From: Ichthyophis bannanicus
Lineage: Eukaryota; Chordata; Amphibia; Gymnophiona; Ichthyophiidae
Direction: 5' to 3'
NCBI GenBank assembly: GCA_033557465.1
Contig: CM066034.1
Span: 984,227,637-984,291,636, forward strand
DNA: 64,000 nucleotides
Under the pieces are notes generated by a model. That model had not been told where the DNA came from. It saw only the letters and a program-made list of their open reading frames with translations, and ran no database searches. A program made the position numbers and the translations under genes. Below, piece by piece: positions 1 to 10,217 of the stretch (position 1 is the stretch's first letter; every line of letters begins with the position of its first letter).

Positions 1-659
1 CTTACAGTCCAGGGTATGCAGAACTACTTCTGCCCGGCTAGCATGGGGCCTGGGGAAGAAGGTTGGAAGCACCACCTCCTGGTTGAGGTGGAATGAGGAG
101 ACCACTTTCGGCAGGAACTTGGGGTGCGTGCGAAACACCACCCTGTTCCTATAGAACCGTGTGTACGGTCTTTTGGACACCAGAGCTTGCAGCTCACTCA
201 CTCGTCTAGCCGATGTGAGTGCCTCCAAGAAAAGCGCCTTCCAAGAAAGGAAGCGAAGATGATAGGTAGCCATCGGCTCGAAAAGTGGGCGAGTAAGCCG
301 CTGCAAGACCACATTCAAATCCCATTCGGTCGCGGGGGGGGGGGGGGGAGGGGCGGACCGGAGGCGTCAGCAGAAGCAGGCCTCTCAGGAACCTGGACAC
401 CAAGGGGTGCACAGAGAGAGGTTGCCCATCCACTGAAAAGTGGTGTGCCGATAAAGCACTAAGGTGAACTCGGACAGAGTTTGATTTGAAGCCTAATTCT
501 GAAAGGTGAAGTAGGTACTGTAATACCAAAGCCACTTGGCAAGAGAAAGGGTTCTCACTCTGCTGAGCATGCCACTTAAAGGTGTAGGTTTTTCTAGTCG
601 ATTGCCTTCTGGAGGCTAGCAACACATCCTCCATCTTTTTTAGGGAGGAGAAGTGGTGC
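1..659 (-). pseudogene. YR tyrosine recombinase of DIRS copy A, broken and partial
   Basis: The minus-strand frame from about 650 encodes the N-terminal helical part of a DIRS integrase (RQSTRKTY, VLQYLLHLSELG, NSVRVHLSALSAHH). It matches copy B at 25432-25850 nearly residue for residue. A frameshift near 235-245 moves the catalytic-arginine motif (TSARRVSEL) into another frame, at about 195-225. The rest (KFLPKVV, then HTLDC) continues to position 1, and the HxxR and tyrosine motifs are beyond the edge. A G-run at about 332-348 adds further damage. The enzyme would integrate circular DIRS cDNA by site-specific recombination. This copy cannot make it. Confidence 0.85.
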
Positions 660-663
660 AACC
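660..663. repeat. 4-bp target-site duplication of LTR copy 1, left
   Basis: AACC here is repeated at 2187-2190 on the far side of the 664-2186 insertion. Both flanks continue copy A sequence. Confidence 0.75.
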
Positions 664-2186
664 TGTAAAAGGGGGTGCTTGTTATGAAGGTACCATCACC
701 TTGGCAAGTATGTAAATTAACTGTCTTGCAAAGGATTGTGGTTATTGAAGTCCATTCACACAAAGCTTGCCTTTTAAATAAATGAAGAAACTTGTAGTTG
801 GTCGAGTGTAAGGCAAAATTAGAGTTTATTTATGGGGTGAATATTCCACACACAGATATACTTGGTAACACCATCCAGATAACTTCCCCAGGGTTTATTC
901 AACATAAACAAAGGCAACTGAAAAGCTTATGTAAATAAGTATCAAAGTCCTTTATGGAACAGAAAGGCTTTCTTACAGCCACTGCTAATCAACTCCTTAG
1001 CAGTGCTGAGGTGGAAACAAACCAAAAAGGAAAACTTTTTTTATAAAAACATAGCTCTCTTTCTCCACACAGAAAATAACTTTTAAGTCCCACGTGTGCA
1101 CGGCTTGTGCTGTGCTCTGCTCTACCAACAGGTGACAATTAGCTGCAATCAGTAGCTTGTTTTCAGCACACGTGCAAACTTTCCCAAAAGCTTTTTCTTT
1201 CCAACAAAACTTTATGGGAAGCCAGTATTTAGAATGTTTCCTTTTGATGTTTACTCTTATTTGGAGGATTTTTCTAAACTAACAACCTACTCAAAGAACA
1301 GTCCATATAAACATTCTCTTCATCAGATACTAAACCTTGCTCCTGAAATTGCATAGATTCACTTTCACTGTCTGGCTCAGAGGGTTTTATGAACTGACCT
1401 CTATACGGAGAGAAACTGTTTCCCTGCTGTTTGCATAGCTCAAAGCTAGAGAAACGTTCACAGTTCACACTGAATCCAGGCAAGCATCAGGCTGCTTCTT
1501 CCGGTATTCTGGCCAGTATGCAATAGAGCTTCTGTGTCCTGTCCTCCAGTTAGTATCCCTGGACCTCAGGGCCTTTTCTCCATACATCCTCCAAGAGGTA
1601 GTTGGGCTCCTTTTCTCCTTAGCTGCAGCAGACCTCTTCCTAGGTGCTGCTTGAGGGTCCCTGGCTGTGGATCTCCAGACCTCTGGCTTTCTCCAGTCCT
1701 CTGAAGGTTGTTTCCCCCAGGAATCTCTCCAGGCATACGTACTTCTCTGAGCTCCTCTCTTGGACAGTCTGCTTCCTTGTCCTTGTTCCTTCAGGTTCAG
1801 GTTGTTCCTTCTGTTCCTCCTGCTTCTGTTCCTCTTCTCCTGGTTCTCCATCTGGTTCTCCACCCCCTTCTGCCTTCCTGAAGATTCCCCTCTAGTTTTA
1901 AAGGGCTTAGATTGCAACTCCTCCCTTGCATTCTTCAGGTGTTGTGGATTAAGCTCTCTCCTAGAGGCTGTTTGATTAGGGATGACATAATGCTTTCTCT
2001 GATTAGACTCATGCTTTTCCACTCTAGCTCCCCTAGGGACTTTCTGCATACTGGTGCATTCTGGAACATGTAGTCTTTTAGGGAAACAAGCTGTCTTATT
2101 TCTATAACCTGCCAGCACAGGTCCCTTAATCAGAGTGAATTTCCTCTTTTGTCATTACTCCCTGAGCTTTGATAAGCTTTATCACA
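664..2186 (-). mobile_element. Solo-type LTR, copy 1, inserted in DIRS A
   Basis: A 1523-bp insertion begins TGTAAAAGG and ends TTATCACA, so it has TG...CA ends, with a 4-bp duplication (AACC). The same unit occurs at 2914-7852 with different flanks, which fixes both boundaries. On the minus strand an AATAAA lies at about 825-835, leaving a short U5-like tail of about 160 bp. That supports a minus-strand LTR with a long U3. No gag or pol is attached, so it is a solo LTR. Duplication size and ends fit a retrovirus-like or Gypsy-like element; I cannot name the family. An unusual basic ORF fills U3. Confidence 0.75.
1274..2118 (-). pseudogene. LTR-encoded basic protein (U3 ORF), copy 1
   Basis: An open stretch of about 217 codons (2118-1465) encodes a protein rich in Arg, Lys, Gln and Ser. 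A second 69-codon segment (1483-1274) follows in another frame. In LTR copy 2 these are one continuous frame (7850 to about 7046), so copy 1 carries a small frame change near 1468. No recognised domain is visible and the composition suggests nucleic-acid binding. No in-frame ATG sits at the very start, so translation might need a spliced leader. Retention of the frame in two diverged LTRs suggests real coding. I do not recognise the product. Confidence 0.45.
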
Positions 2187-2190
2187 AACC
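2187..2190. repeat. 4-bp target-site duplication of LTR copy 1, right
   Basis: AACC, identical to 660-663. Confidence 0.75.
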
Positions 2191-2913
2191 TCAACCTTTC
2201 AGCAGCCATGCCATCAGGTTGAGAGACCTGAGGTTGGTTATGCAGGAGAGAGCCTCTCTGCTGCGACAGGAGGTTGGGTTGCAATCCCAGAGGAATTGGA
2301 GCCTCCGTCGCTAGCTGTAGGAGCAGCGGAAACCATGGTTGTCTCGGCCACCTTGGAGCTACCAGGATGACCAAGGCCTTGTCTTGAAGGATCTTCAATA
2401 AGGTACGAGCTACCAGGGGTATGGGAGGAAACGCATAGAGGAGGCCCACAGACCATGATATTAGAAAAGCATCTGCAGCCACCCTGTGAGGGTGGGGCTG
2501 TCTGGAGCAGAAGCGGGGCAACTGGTAGTTTTGCGGGCTCGCAAACAAATCCATGGATGGTCGTCCTCAGCACCGGAAGAGGTGCTGTGCTATGTTGGGA
2601 TTCAGTTGCCATTCGTGTGGCTGGAGAATTCTGCCGAGCTTGTCGGCCAAGAAGTTCTCCTGACTTGGTAGGTAAACTGCCTTGAGGGACATACCCTGGC
2701 TGACTGCAAAGGAGCACAGGTCCAGGGTCTCTTGACATAGGATGCGAGAGCCTGTGCCCTCTTGCTTGTTCACATAGAACATGGCCACTTGATTGTCCAT
2801 CTGAATTAAGACAGGTTGATGAACCAGGGTTTGGCAGAAGGCCTGCAGAACTAGGCGGATCGCTCGAAGCTCTAGTAGATTGATCTGTTGTCTGGATGAA
2901 TCAAGATGTGTGT
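2191..2913 (-). pseudogene. RNase H and methyltransferase-like segment of DIRS copy A
   Basis: The minus frame 2880-2567 reads INLLELRAIRL (RNase H glutamate), QMDNQVAMFYVNKQ (aspartate) and FLADKLGR (last aspartate). A frame change leads into MDLFASPQNYQLPRFCS and YAFPPIPL, the conserved segment after RNase H often described as Dam-methyltransferase-like. It ends near the site of LTR copy 1. The RNase H first Asp block (TTDAS in copies B and E) is missing. At 2890-2893 sequence matching the RT codons THILIHPD is joined directly to QQIN out of frame, so the intervening RT catalytic core is deleted. Confidence 0.85.
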
Positions 2914-3603
2914 TGTAAAAGGGGGTGCTTGTTATGAAGGAACCATCATCTTGGCAAGTATGTAAATTGTCTTGCAAAGGATTGTGGTTATTGAAGTCCA
3001 TTCACACACAAAGCTTGCCTTTTTAAATGAATGAAAACTCTTGTAGTTAGTCGAGTGTAAGGCAAAATTAGAATTTATTTATGGGGTGAATATCCCACAC
3101 ACAGATATGCTTGGTAACACCATCCAGATAACTTCTCCAGGGTTTATTCATCACAAAATAAGGCAACTGAAAAACTTAGGCAAATTAAGTATCAAAGTCC
3201 TTTATGGAACAGAAAGGCTTCTTCCAGCCACTGCTAATAAACTCCTTAGCAGGGCTGAGGGTGAAACAAATCAAAGAGGAAAACTTCTTTATACAAAAAC
3301 AATGCTCACTTTCTCCATACAGAAAAGAACTTTTAAAACTCACGTGTGCACGGCTTGTGCTGGGCTATCTTCCACCAACAGGTGACAATTAACTGCAATC
3401 AGTAGCTTGATTTCAGCACACATGCAAACTTTCCAACAAAGCTTTTCCCTTTTCAACAAAACTTTATGGGAAGTCAATATTTAGAATGTTTCCTTTTGAT
3501 GTTTGCTCTGATATTTAGGACTTTCCTAAAATAACAACCTACTCAAAGAACAGTCCATATAATCATCCTCTGTATCAGATATTAAACCTTGCTCTTGAAA
3601 TTG

Positions 3604-6600
3604 CATTTATTTATTTATTTATTTAACAGGTTTTCTATACCGCCTTTTCCTTAAATCAAAGCGGTTACCAGACACAAGAAGGGAGAACAGAGACAGGGGG
3701 GCATACACTGATTAAACTAAAGAGTGAAGGTAAAATTGGGATACGCAACATCAAGGAACCGTTACAGTAAAACAAGTTACATGCAGGCTATAATAATAGA
3801 GACTGTTAGATGTCTGTGCCATAGTACTCAGTGAAGAGTACAAATTTCAGTTGTTTTCTGAACTCCTTTAAATCATCCATGGATCGCACATCGGGAGGGA
3901 GAGAGTTCCATATAAGTGGGGCCGATAAGGAAATTGCCCTTTGTGTAGTACATTTACACGCTTTTCTGAAACTACTTGGGGTGCTGAGGGTGTTTGATGT
4001 AGTTATTCGTCTTGGCCTGTTGTTATTCTGGAGTAAGAGGTTATGAAGGCTAAAAGCAGAGCATTTATGTCTGATCTTGAATATATTAATTACCATCTTG
4101 TATTTGACGCGCTGGCTTATTGGAAGCCAGTGGAGCTCTTTGAGAGTAGGGGTAATGTGATCTTGAGATGCTGAGCCAGCAATAATTCTGGCTGCCGTGT
4201 TCTGAGCCATCTGAAGAGGTTTAAGTGAGTGTTTTGAAAGACCGTAGTAGATAGGATTACAAAAGTCCAGAATAGGAGTTATTAAGGCTTGGCAGACAGA
4301 CCGGAAGTGGTCATATGAGAGTAAGGGCTTGAGGCGTCTAATCACTTTCATTCTGTAGTATGCAGACCTCACAGTTTTTCTGATGTGTGACTGGAGGGTT
4401 AGACCTTTATCGAGGGTAATTCCAAGATATCTAACTTCATCCTTAACTGGTATTGTAATGTTGTTGTATTTAATGAAAGGTGGGGGGTTGAAGTCGGTGT
4501 TTCGAGTGACAATAAGCGCCTCTGTTTTATTGTAGTTTAAGGCAAGGTTATTGCATGTGAGCCAGGAAGACATGTTGTCAAGGCAATTTGTGATCTTGCT
4601 GTAGTCGGGGTTAATGAGATCAATCGGTGTATAAATCATGATGTCATCTGCATAAATCGTATAACTTATTTGATGGGCTGCCATAATTTGACAAATTGGC
4701 TGAATAAAAATGTTGAATAGAAGGGAAGAAAGCGCAGATCCCTGAGGTACTCCTTGCTTGATATTTGTAGGCTGTGAAGTGTTTCCAATTTTAACCTGAA
4801 ACTGCCTGTTTGTTAAATAAGAGTTAAACCAACTAAGGACAGTACCAGAGATACCGATACTTTCCAATCTTGATAGGAGGATAGTGTGGTCAACTGTGTC
4901 GAAAGCCGCTGAAATATCTAAGAAGATCAATAAAGATCCTTGCCTGTAATTGTCTATGGTCTGGGTGATATCATTGAACAGATATAGCAGCAGTGTTTCA
5001 ACTCCATGGTTGGGGCGAAAGCCATGTTGATGTAGATCGAGTGGGGCATGGTCGTCAACATGGTCTTGGAGTTGTAGCTGTACTGCTTTTTCTATTACTT
5101 TGGCTAGGAATGGTATGCTAGAGATTGGCCTATAAGCCGCTGGATTGTTCTTATCCAGGTTTGTCTTTTTGAGGATAGGCCTTATTGAGGCTAGTTTAAG
5201 TTGTTCGGGTATTATTCCTTGAGATAGGGATATGGATACGATATTGTGTATATAACTGAGGAAGTTATGCTTGGTTGCTTTGAGCCATTGAACTGGGCAA
5301 GGATCAGTAGGGGCAGTGCTAGTATTGAGAGCAGAGATGATATCCGAAATCTGTTTGGTTGAAGGAGTGTGGAAACTGTCCCAAATTGTTGTTATTGTTG
5401 TTGTTGTTGTGATGGAGCTGTAGGTTTCGGTATGTATTTGAGTTGGTATGTGACCTATTTTCTCATGGAGAAAGTTTGCAAAGGTTTGAGGGTTGATTTG
5501 TATGTCTTTGTCAGGACTTGGTTCTTTAGTTAGGTCTTTTACTATCTCAAAGAGTTCTCTGGGTTTATTGTAGGCTTTCAGAATGGTGTTTGTGTGATGC
5601 TCTCGTTTTGTATCGTTAATAAGATCATAATATCTTTTTTGCTTTGTTAAGTAAGTGTTTTGTGCAGTTGGAGATTTGGAGCGTCTCCAGTGGCGTTCTA
5701 GCTTTCTTAATTCTCTTTTAGCGTTGCGAATTGTATTGGAGTACCATGGAGCGTGTTGTCTTACGTTCTTTGATTTTATGTACGGTTTGGATTTTGCTGC
5801 TGTACTGATGGTAATGTTCCAATTCTTAACCAGTTTGTCCAAGTTAGGTTCATCCGAGTTGAGGTAGGGTAGTGTGTCTTTTAAGAATTGATCTTTTTTG
5901 AAAGCTTTAAATCTTCTGATTCCAAATGAAGCAGAATGTGTTATGTTGAACTTGGCCGTATTGTTTGTCAATTCAATTTTGATTCTGTGATGATCAGACC
6001 AAGGAATCGGGGTGATTATGGGTGAGGAAATAAATCCCTTGTCTAAGAGATAATTTGGGGCAAAAACTAGGTCTGGTGTGGAACCATGTCTATGGGTGGG
6101 AGTGGTTATTAGCTGAGAGAATAGTAAAGAGTCCATTGCCTGAAGGAAGGTTTGCCTATCATTGTTAGTTGCAGAGCTGAGATTAAAGTCACCTAGTAAG
6201 ATTAAAGGTTTGTGAATTGTGGTGATTGCACAGACAGTTTCAAGAGTGGTAGTTAGCTCTTCAGCTGGTGCGTGGGGGGCCCTATAAACAAGGCAAATAG
6301 TTAGATACTTGTTTCCCACTGCAATAGAACTGCAATGCTCAGAGTTGCTAGAAGTGAGTGTTTGAAGTTGCAATGAGTCTTTAGCAATGATTAGAACTCC
6401 GCCACCTCTCTTTAGAGTGCGAGGATTATTAAAGGCGGAGTATGTAGAGGGGACCAGTTGGTTGAGGAGGACACTATCAGAGGGGGAGAGCCAAGATTCT
6501 GTAATGCATAAAATGTCTGGGTGCTGGTCCACAATGTGATCTCTGATTAAATGAATTTTGTTTCTTACTGATCTAGTATTCATAAGTTCTATAGAGGTGA

Positions 6601-7045
6601 TGTTTAGTGTGTGGGGTTTTTTAGGGCATGCTTTAGGATTCAAATGATTGAGGTGGCTGCCAACATCATGTTTGTTACAGGATTTACTGTGAGATCTCGT
6701 GGAAGAGCAATTCCAAATGTGGTATATTGATATGATTGTTAGAAGCCATATATATAAATGTTGGAGCTGTAAGTGGGGTGTGCCTAATCGTTGAAGGATG
6801 ATAAGGGTGTCCAAGAGAAATTTGGGGTGGAAGGTGGGCTTGACCATGACTATGATACCTCTTTTTTAACTAACGAAGGCTGTTGCTGCCAATTCGCATA
6901 AAACTAATGACATACCTTCTTTAGCTCCAACGACTTTCACAGTGTTTCTTGCAGGGAAAAAGAGGCAGATGGAAGCTCACGAAAAGGATACGTTCATTAT
7001 CCGGCGTAGACAACACTTCTTCTTGAGCTTGCTTAGAGAACCGGC
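3604..7045 (-). mobile_element. L2-type LINE, near full length, intact ORF
   Basis: Minus-strand non-LTR retrotransposon of the CR1/L2 (Jockey superfamily) type. It has about 200 bp of 5' leader, one 1013-codon ORF, a 3' UTR of about 200 bp and an ATTT/AAAT repeat tail at 3604-3625. The 5' boundary near 7045 is inferred from where LTR copy 2 resumes matching copy 1. About 15-30 bp of LTR appear lost there and no clear duplication is seen. It is the youngest insertion of its nest (L2 in LTR in DIRS). Confidence 0.85.
3806..6847 (-). CDS. L2 LINE polyprotein: endonuclease and reverse transcriptase
   Basis: A 1013-aa uninterrupted frame. Residues 1-80 are a hydrophobic or basic leader. The apurinic-type endonuclease begins around MNTRSVRNK (about 88) with ITESWL, LLGDFNLS (about 217) and WSDHHRI (about 284). 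The reverse transcriptase follows: YRPISSIPFLAKVIEK, QHGFRPNHGVE, FLDISAAFDTVDH, GVPQGSALSSLLF and the catalytic YADD (about 730). The C-terminal region is typical of L2 (HWLPISQRV, WNSLPPDVR). The enzyme nicks target DNA and primes cDNA synthesis from the nick. Start is the first ATG, MVKPTFHPK. With no stop or frameshift in 3 kb, this copy may be recent or still competent. No ORF1 is seen upstream. Confidence 0.88.
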   Translation of the reverse strand: MVKPTFHPKFLLDTLIILQRLGTPHLQLQHLYIWLLTIISIYHIWNCSSTRSHSKSCNKHDVGSHLNHLNPKACPKKPHTLNITSIELMNTRSVRNKIHLIRDHIVDQHPDILCITESWLSPSDSVLLNQLVPSTYSAFNNPRTLKRGGGVLIIAKDSLQLQTLTSSNSEHCSSIAVGNKYLTICLVYRAPHAPAEELTTTLETVCAITTIHKPLILLGDFNLSSATNNDRQTFLQAMDSLLFSQLITTPTHRHGSTPDLVFAPNYLLDKGFISSPIITPIPWSDHHRIKIELTNNTAKFNITHSASFGIRRFKAFKKDQFLKDTLPYLNSDEPNLDKLVKNWNITISTAAKSKPYIKSKNVRQHAPWYSNTIRNAKRELRKLERHWRRSKSPTAQNTYLTKQKRYYDLINDTKREHHTNTILKAYNKPRELFEIVKDLTKEPSPDKDIQINPQTFANFLHEKIGHIPTQIHTETYSSITTTTTITTIWDSFHTPSTKQISDIISALNTSTAPTDPCPVQWLKATKHNFLSYIHNIVSISLSQGIIPEQLKLASIRPILKKTNLDKNNPAAYRPISSIPFLAKVIEKAVQLQLQDHVDDHAPLDLHQHGFRPNHGVETLLLYLFNDITQTIDNYRQGSLLIFLDISAAFDTVDHTILLSRLESIGISGTVLSWFNSYLTNRQFQVKIGNTSQPTNIKQGVPQGSALSSLLFNIFIQPICQIMAAHQISYTIYADDIMIYTPIDLINPDYSKITNCLDNMSSWLTCNNLALNYNKTEALIVTRNTDFNPPPFIKYNNITIPVKDEVRYLGITLDKGLTLQSHIRKTVRSAYYRMKVIRRLKPLLSYDHFRSVCQALITPILDFCNPIYYGLSKHSLKPLQMAQNTAARIIAGSASQDHITPTLKELHWLPISQRVKYKMVINIFKIRHKCSAFSLHNLLLQNNNRPRRITTSNTLSTPSSFRKACKCTTQRAISLSAPLIWNSLPPDVRSMDDLKEFRKQLKFVLFTEYYGTDI

Positions 7046-7850
7046 AACTGACTCAGAGGGCTTTAGGAACTGACTTCTACACGGAGAGAAACTGTTTCCC
7101 TGCTGTTTGCACTGCTCAAAGCTAGAGAAACGTTCACAGTTCCTACCTGAATCCAGGCAAGCATCAGGCTGCTTCTTCTGGTATTCTGGCCAGTATGCAA
7201 TAGAGCTTTTGTGTCCTGTCCTCCAGTTGGTATCTCTGGACCTCAGGATCCTTTCTCCAGACGTCCTCCAAGAGGTATTTGGGCTCCTTTTCTCCTTAGC
7301 TGCAACAGTCCTCTTCCTAGGTGTTGCTTGAGTGTCCCTGGCTGTGGATTTACAGACCTCTGGCTTTCTCCAGTCCTCTGAACCTTTCCCCCAGGTATCT
7401 CTCCAGGCATAGGTATTGCTCTGAGCTCCTCTCTTGGACCATCTGCTTCCTTGTCCTTGTTCCTTCAGGTTCCGGTAGTTCTTCCTTCTGTTCTTCTGAT
7501 TCCCCTTCTCCTTCTGTGCCTCCGTCTCCTTCTGTCTTCCTGACGATTCCCCTCTAGCTTTAAAGGGCTTAGATTGCAACTCCTCCCTTGCATTCTTCAG
7601 GTGTTGTAGATTAAGCATTCTCCTAGGGGCTGTTTGATTAGGGATGACATAATGCTTTCTCTGATTAGACTCATGCTTTTCCACTCTAGCTCCCCTAGGG
7701 ACTTTCTGCATACTAGTGCATTCTGGAACATGTAGTCTTTTAGGGAAACAAGCTGTCTTATTTCTATAACCTGCCAGCACAGGTCCCTTAATCAGAGTAA
7801 ATTCTCCTCTTCTGTCATTATTCCCTGAGCTTTGATAAGCTTCCTTATCA
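7046..7850 (-). CDS. LTR-encoded basic protein (U3 ORF), copy 2
   Basis: One open frame of about 265 codons runs from the LTR 5' edge to the L2 junction and beyond it into L2 leader sequence. It encodes the Arg/Lys/Gln/Ser-rich protein of copy 1 (LAGYRNKTACFPKRLH, NAREELQSKPFK, GQGSRWSKRGAQ). Copy 2 reads straight from PDACLDS into ERFSSFEQCKQQGNSFSP, which in copy 1 is a separate frame. The junction contains CAGGTAGGA, which also resembles a splice donor. The frame is truncated at its 3' side by the L2. No known domain; function unknown. Confidence 0.45.
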
Positions 7851-7852
7851 CA

Positions 7853-8193
7853 GCGTATACGCATCTTTGAGATCTAAGGAGCATAGCCAGTCTCCCTGGC
7901 GAAGGTAAGGCAGCAATATTCCAAGGGAAAGCATCTTGAACTTTTCCCTCACCAGGAACTTGTTTTGCAGGTCAAGGATGGGTCTTAGGCCTCCAATTCT
8001 CTTTGGTATCAGAAAGTACCTGGAGTAGAAGCCTTTTCCCTGTAGGTGGTGGGGCACCAGCTCCACCGCCTGATCCTCAAGAAGACCTGCTAACTCCTTC
8101 ACGAGGAGGTCCCTGTGAAGAAGGGGTCTGAGAAGCTCCCCTGGAAAGTAAGAGGGGAGCACCTGGGTGAGATGTAGCCCATAGTCCATTTGG
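7853..8193 (-). pseudogene. RT N-terminal fragment of DIRS copy A
   Basis: A minus-strand frame starting at about 8189 encodes LLEDQAVELVPHHLQGKGFYSRYFLIPKR, GGLRPILDL and LCSLDLKDAY, the fingers and first part of the palm of a DIRS reverse transcriptase. It closely matches copy B at 28376-28110. It ends at LTR copy 2. The following RT codons reappear only as a stub at 2891-2913, and the YLDD catalytic block is absent from copy A. Confidence 0.88.
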
Positions 8194-8297
8194 ACTATCT
8201 GGAGAAACCAGGTGTCCGTTGTGATGGCTTGTCACCTGTGGGCATACAGGGTCAGCCCTTCCTCCTGCGCAGGGCCTTGCCTCCTTGGAGAGAGGGA

Positions 8298-10217
8298 CTA
8301 TGCTCTGGGAGTCAAAAACCCCCTCCAGGCTGGGCTGGAGCCGGTGCCTGGGGGGGGTCTTGTGCTTACGTGGGCCCAGCCCCCATCCCTTGGCCTGCTG
8401 CCCCTGCTGGGGAGGCCTGATATGTGGGGTAGTTTCGGTAAGCTGATCCTTTCCTCGGGGGAAAAGGGCTTCTTACCCGAGCCCTTCTTCTTAGAAGGGG
8501 CAGACGTCTTCTTCTCGAGTCTTGTCCTGGTCAGGTACTCGGACTCGATCTCGGCAGCCTTCTCAGTTATGGGCTTGCCAAAGAGGTTCTCACCACGGCA
8601 AGGGACATTGACCAACTTGTCCTGAACCCATGGCTCTAGGTTGGACGACTGTAGCCAAGCATGGCATCGTGCACCGTTGCCGGCTCCCGCTACCCAGGCC
8701 AAAGCCTCCAAGCCGTCATAGGCTGCTTGAGTCAAACTTTGAGCACTCTCGGATCCCAGCTGACAAAACTTGGAAGCGCTGCAAAGGTCCCTCGGAGAGA
8801 CCAGCTGAGAACCCGGCAATCTCCTTTGCCAGGTCTCGCAGGTACATGCCCATGTACAGCTGGTACGTCTGGATTCGGCATGCCAGCATGGAACCCTGAT
8901 AGCACTTTCTGCCCAGAGCATCCAGGTTGCGGGCCTCCCGGCCAGGAGGCACCAAGGAGTGCATCTTCTGGCTCTTGAGCCGGCGCATGGCCTATTCCAC
9001 AACCATGGAGTTATGCGGCAGCTGTGCTTTTTGGAACCCGGGGCTCTTGCAAACTCGATAGATGGAATCAATTTGCCTGCTGAGGACTGGCATCGAGGCT
9101 GGTGTCTCCCATATGCAGAGCATCAGCCATTCCAGAATGGGGGGCACCCGTACTGTAAGGGTTTCCTTCGGAGGAAAGTCATACTGAAGGACCTCGAGCT
9201 CCTCAGCTCGAGGCTCCTCCTTGGGACCTGCCGGGAATGACAAAGCCTTTGCCATGTCCCGGACGAAGTCCAAGAACCTGGTGTCCTCCGGGGGTGACCT
9301 TCTCTGAGGTTCAGATCCTGGGGAGTCTGACGGGACGTATTTGGTACGGTGGGTGTCCAGGGACTCCTCATCCTCCGTCTCCCAACCGGACCCCTCCGAG
9401 GAGGAGCCGACTGGCTCCGGCCTCAAGGGCTTCGGTCTCGACTGCCTCGACGGAATCGGCATCGACGACCTCAGTCCTAAACGGGAGGTCGAGGGGGACC
9501 TCGGCTAAGGATCGACTCAAGACCTTATAGACTCGAGGATCGGCTCGGCCTCCAGGGTCGACTTGGACGTCGAAGTCCCAGAGGTCAGGGCGGACAGAGT
9601 GTGAGACCGGCCATCAGCGCCCGCTGCTGGTCCATGAAGGCAGACACGCTGGGCTTCAAGGCCGCCAACCTGAGACCGAGCTCAGGAGGCTCCGCAGCCC
9701 CCGGGTCAGGTCCCGACGCCGGCTCTCCCGGAGGAGAGTCATTCATGAGGACAGCACTTACCTTCCTCGGCGTCTCCGGGTCCTTTCGAGGTAGTTTGGC
9801 AGGCCTCTCAGACTCCGAGGATCCGGGGAGGCGGGCCGGGCTACGCCACCGATCCCGCGAGGGACCAGGCTGCTCGGAGCTCTCAGACGACACCGCCCTC
9901 ACGGATTTTTTCTTCCTCCGGTGTTCCTGCAAGGGAGACCCCCTTTCAGAGGACACTCGATGCTGCTCGGGATCAGACAGTTCCTGAGAGGTCGAGGCCT
10001 CTGACGAGGTCCGGGCCCGGGCCGGTGCAGACTCGGTAAAAATCCTACCATGTTGCTGCTGCCTGCTCCTCAATGACTTGGAAGACATCTTTTTGCACGG
10101 GCTGCAGACCACGGGGTCATGGTCAGGCCTGAGGCATCGGAGGCAGCAGTCATATGTGTCGGTGAGAGAAATTAGTTTCGTGCACCGATCACACTTTTTA
10201 AACCCGCTGGCTGCCAT
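8298..10217 (-). pseudogene. Gag-like protein of DIRS copy A, broken
   Basis: Start MAASGFKKCDRC at 10217. An N-terminal cysteine cluster (CDRC, CCLRC, CSPC, with His in RPDHDP) probably binds zinc. A Ser/Arg/Pro-rich stretch follows to 9585. A frameshifted block at 9462-8992 has DTRFLDFVRDMAKAL and the SPGFQKAQLPHNSMVVE motif, then an in-frame stop near 8990. The block continues to 8716 (MHSLVPPGREARNLDALG) and shifts again to 8660-8298 (AWLQSSNLEPWVQDKL, CRGENLFGKP). The last block matches the C-terminal part of Gag in copies B, C and E. It would package DIRS RNA. At least two frameshifts and one stop disable it. Confidence 0.8.

Larger units (their letters stand above)
2914..7852 (-). mobile_element. 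Solo-type LTR, copy 2, split by an L2 LINE
   Basis: The left part (2914-3603) and right part (about 7046-7852) align to LTR copy 1 along its length and have the same TGTAAAAGG and TTATCACA ends. Flanks are GTGT (2910-2913) and GCGT (7853-7856), a 4-bp duplication with one change, lying in the RT codons of copy A. The minus-strand AATAAA is at about 3076-3085. The L2 LINE of 3604-7045 interrupts it after the counterpart of copy 1 position 1354. Confidence 0.75.

Noticed and set aside
3831..4046. Plus-strand ORF in the first L2
   Set aside because: Antisense shadow of the intact 1013-codon frame.
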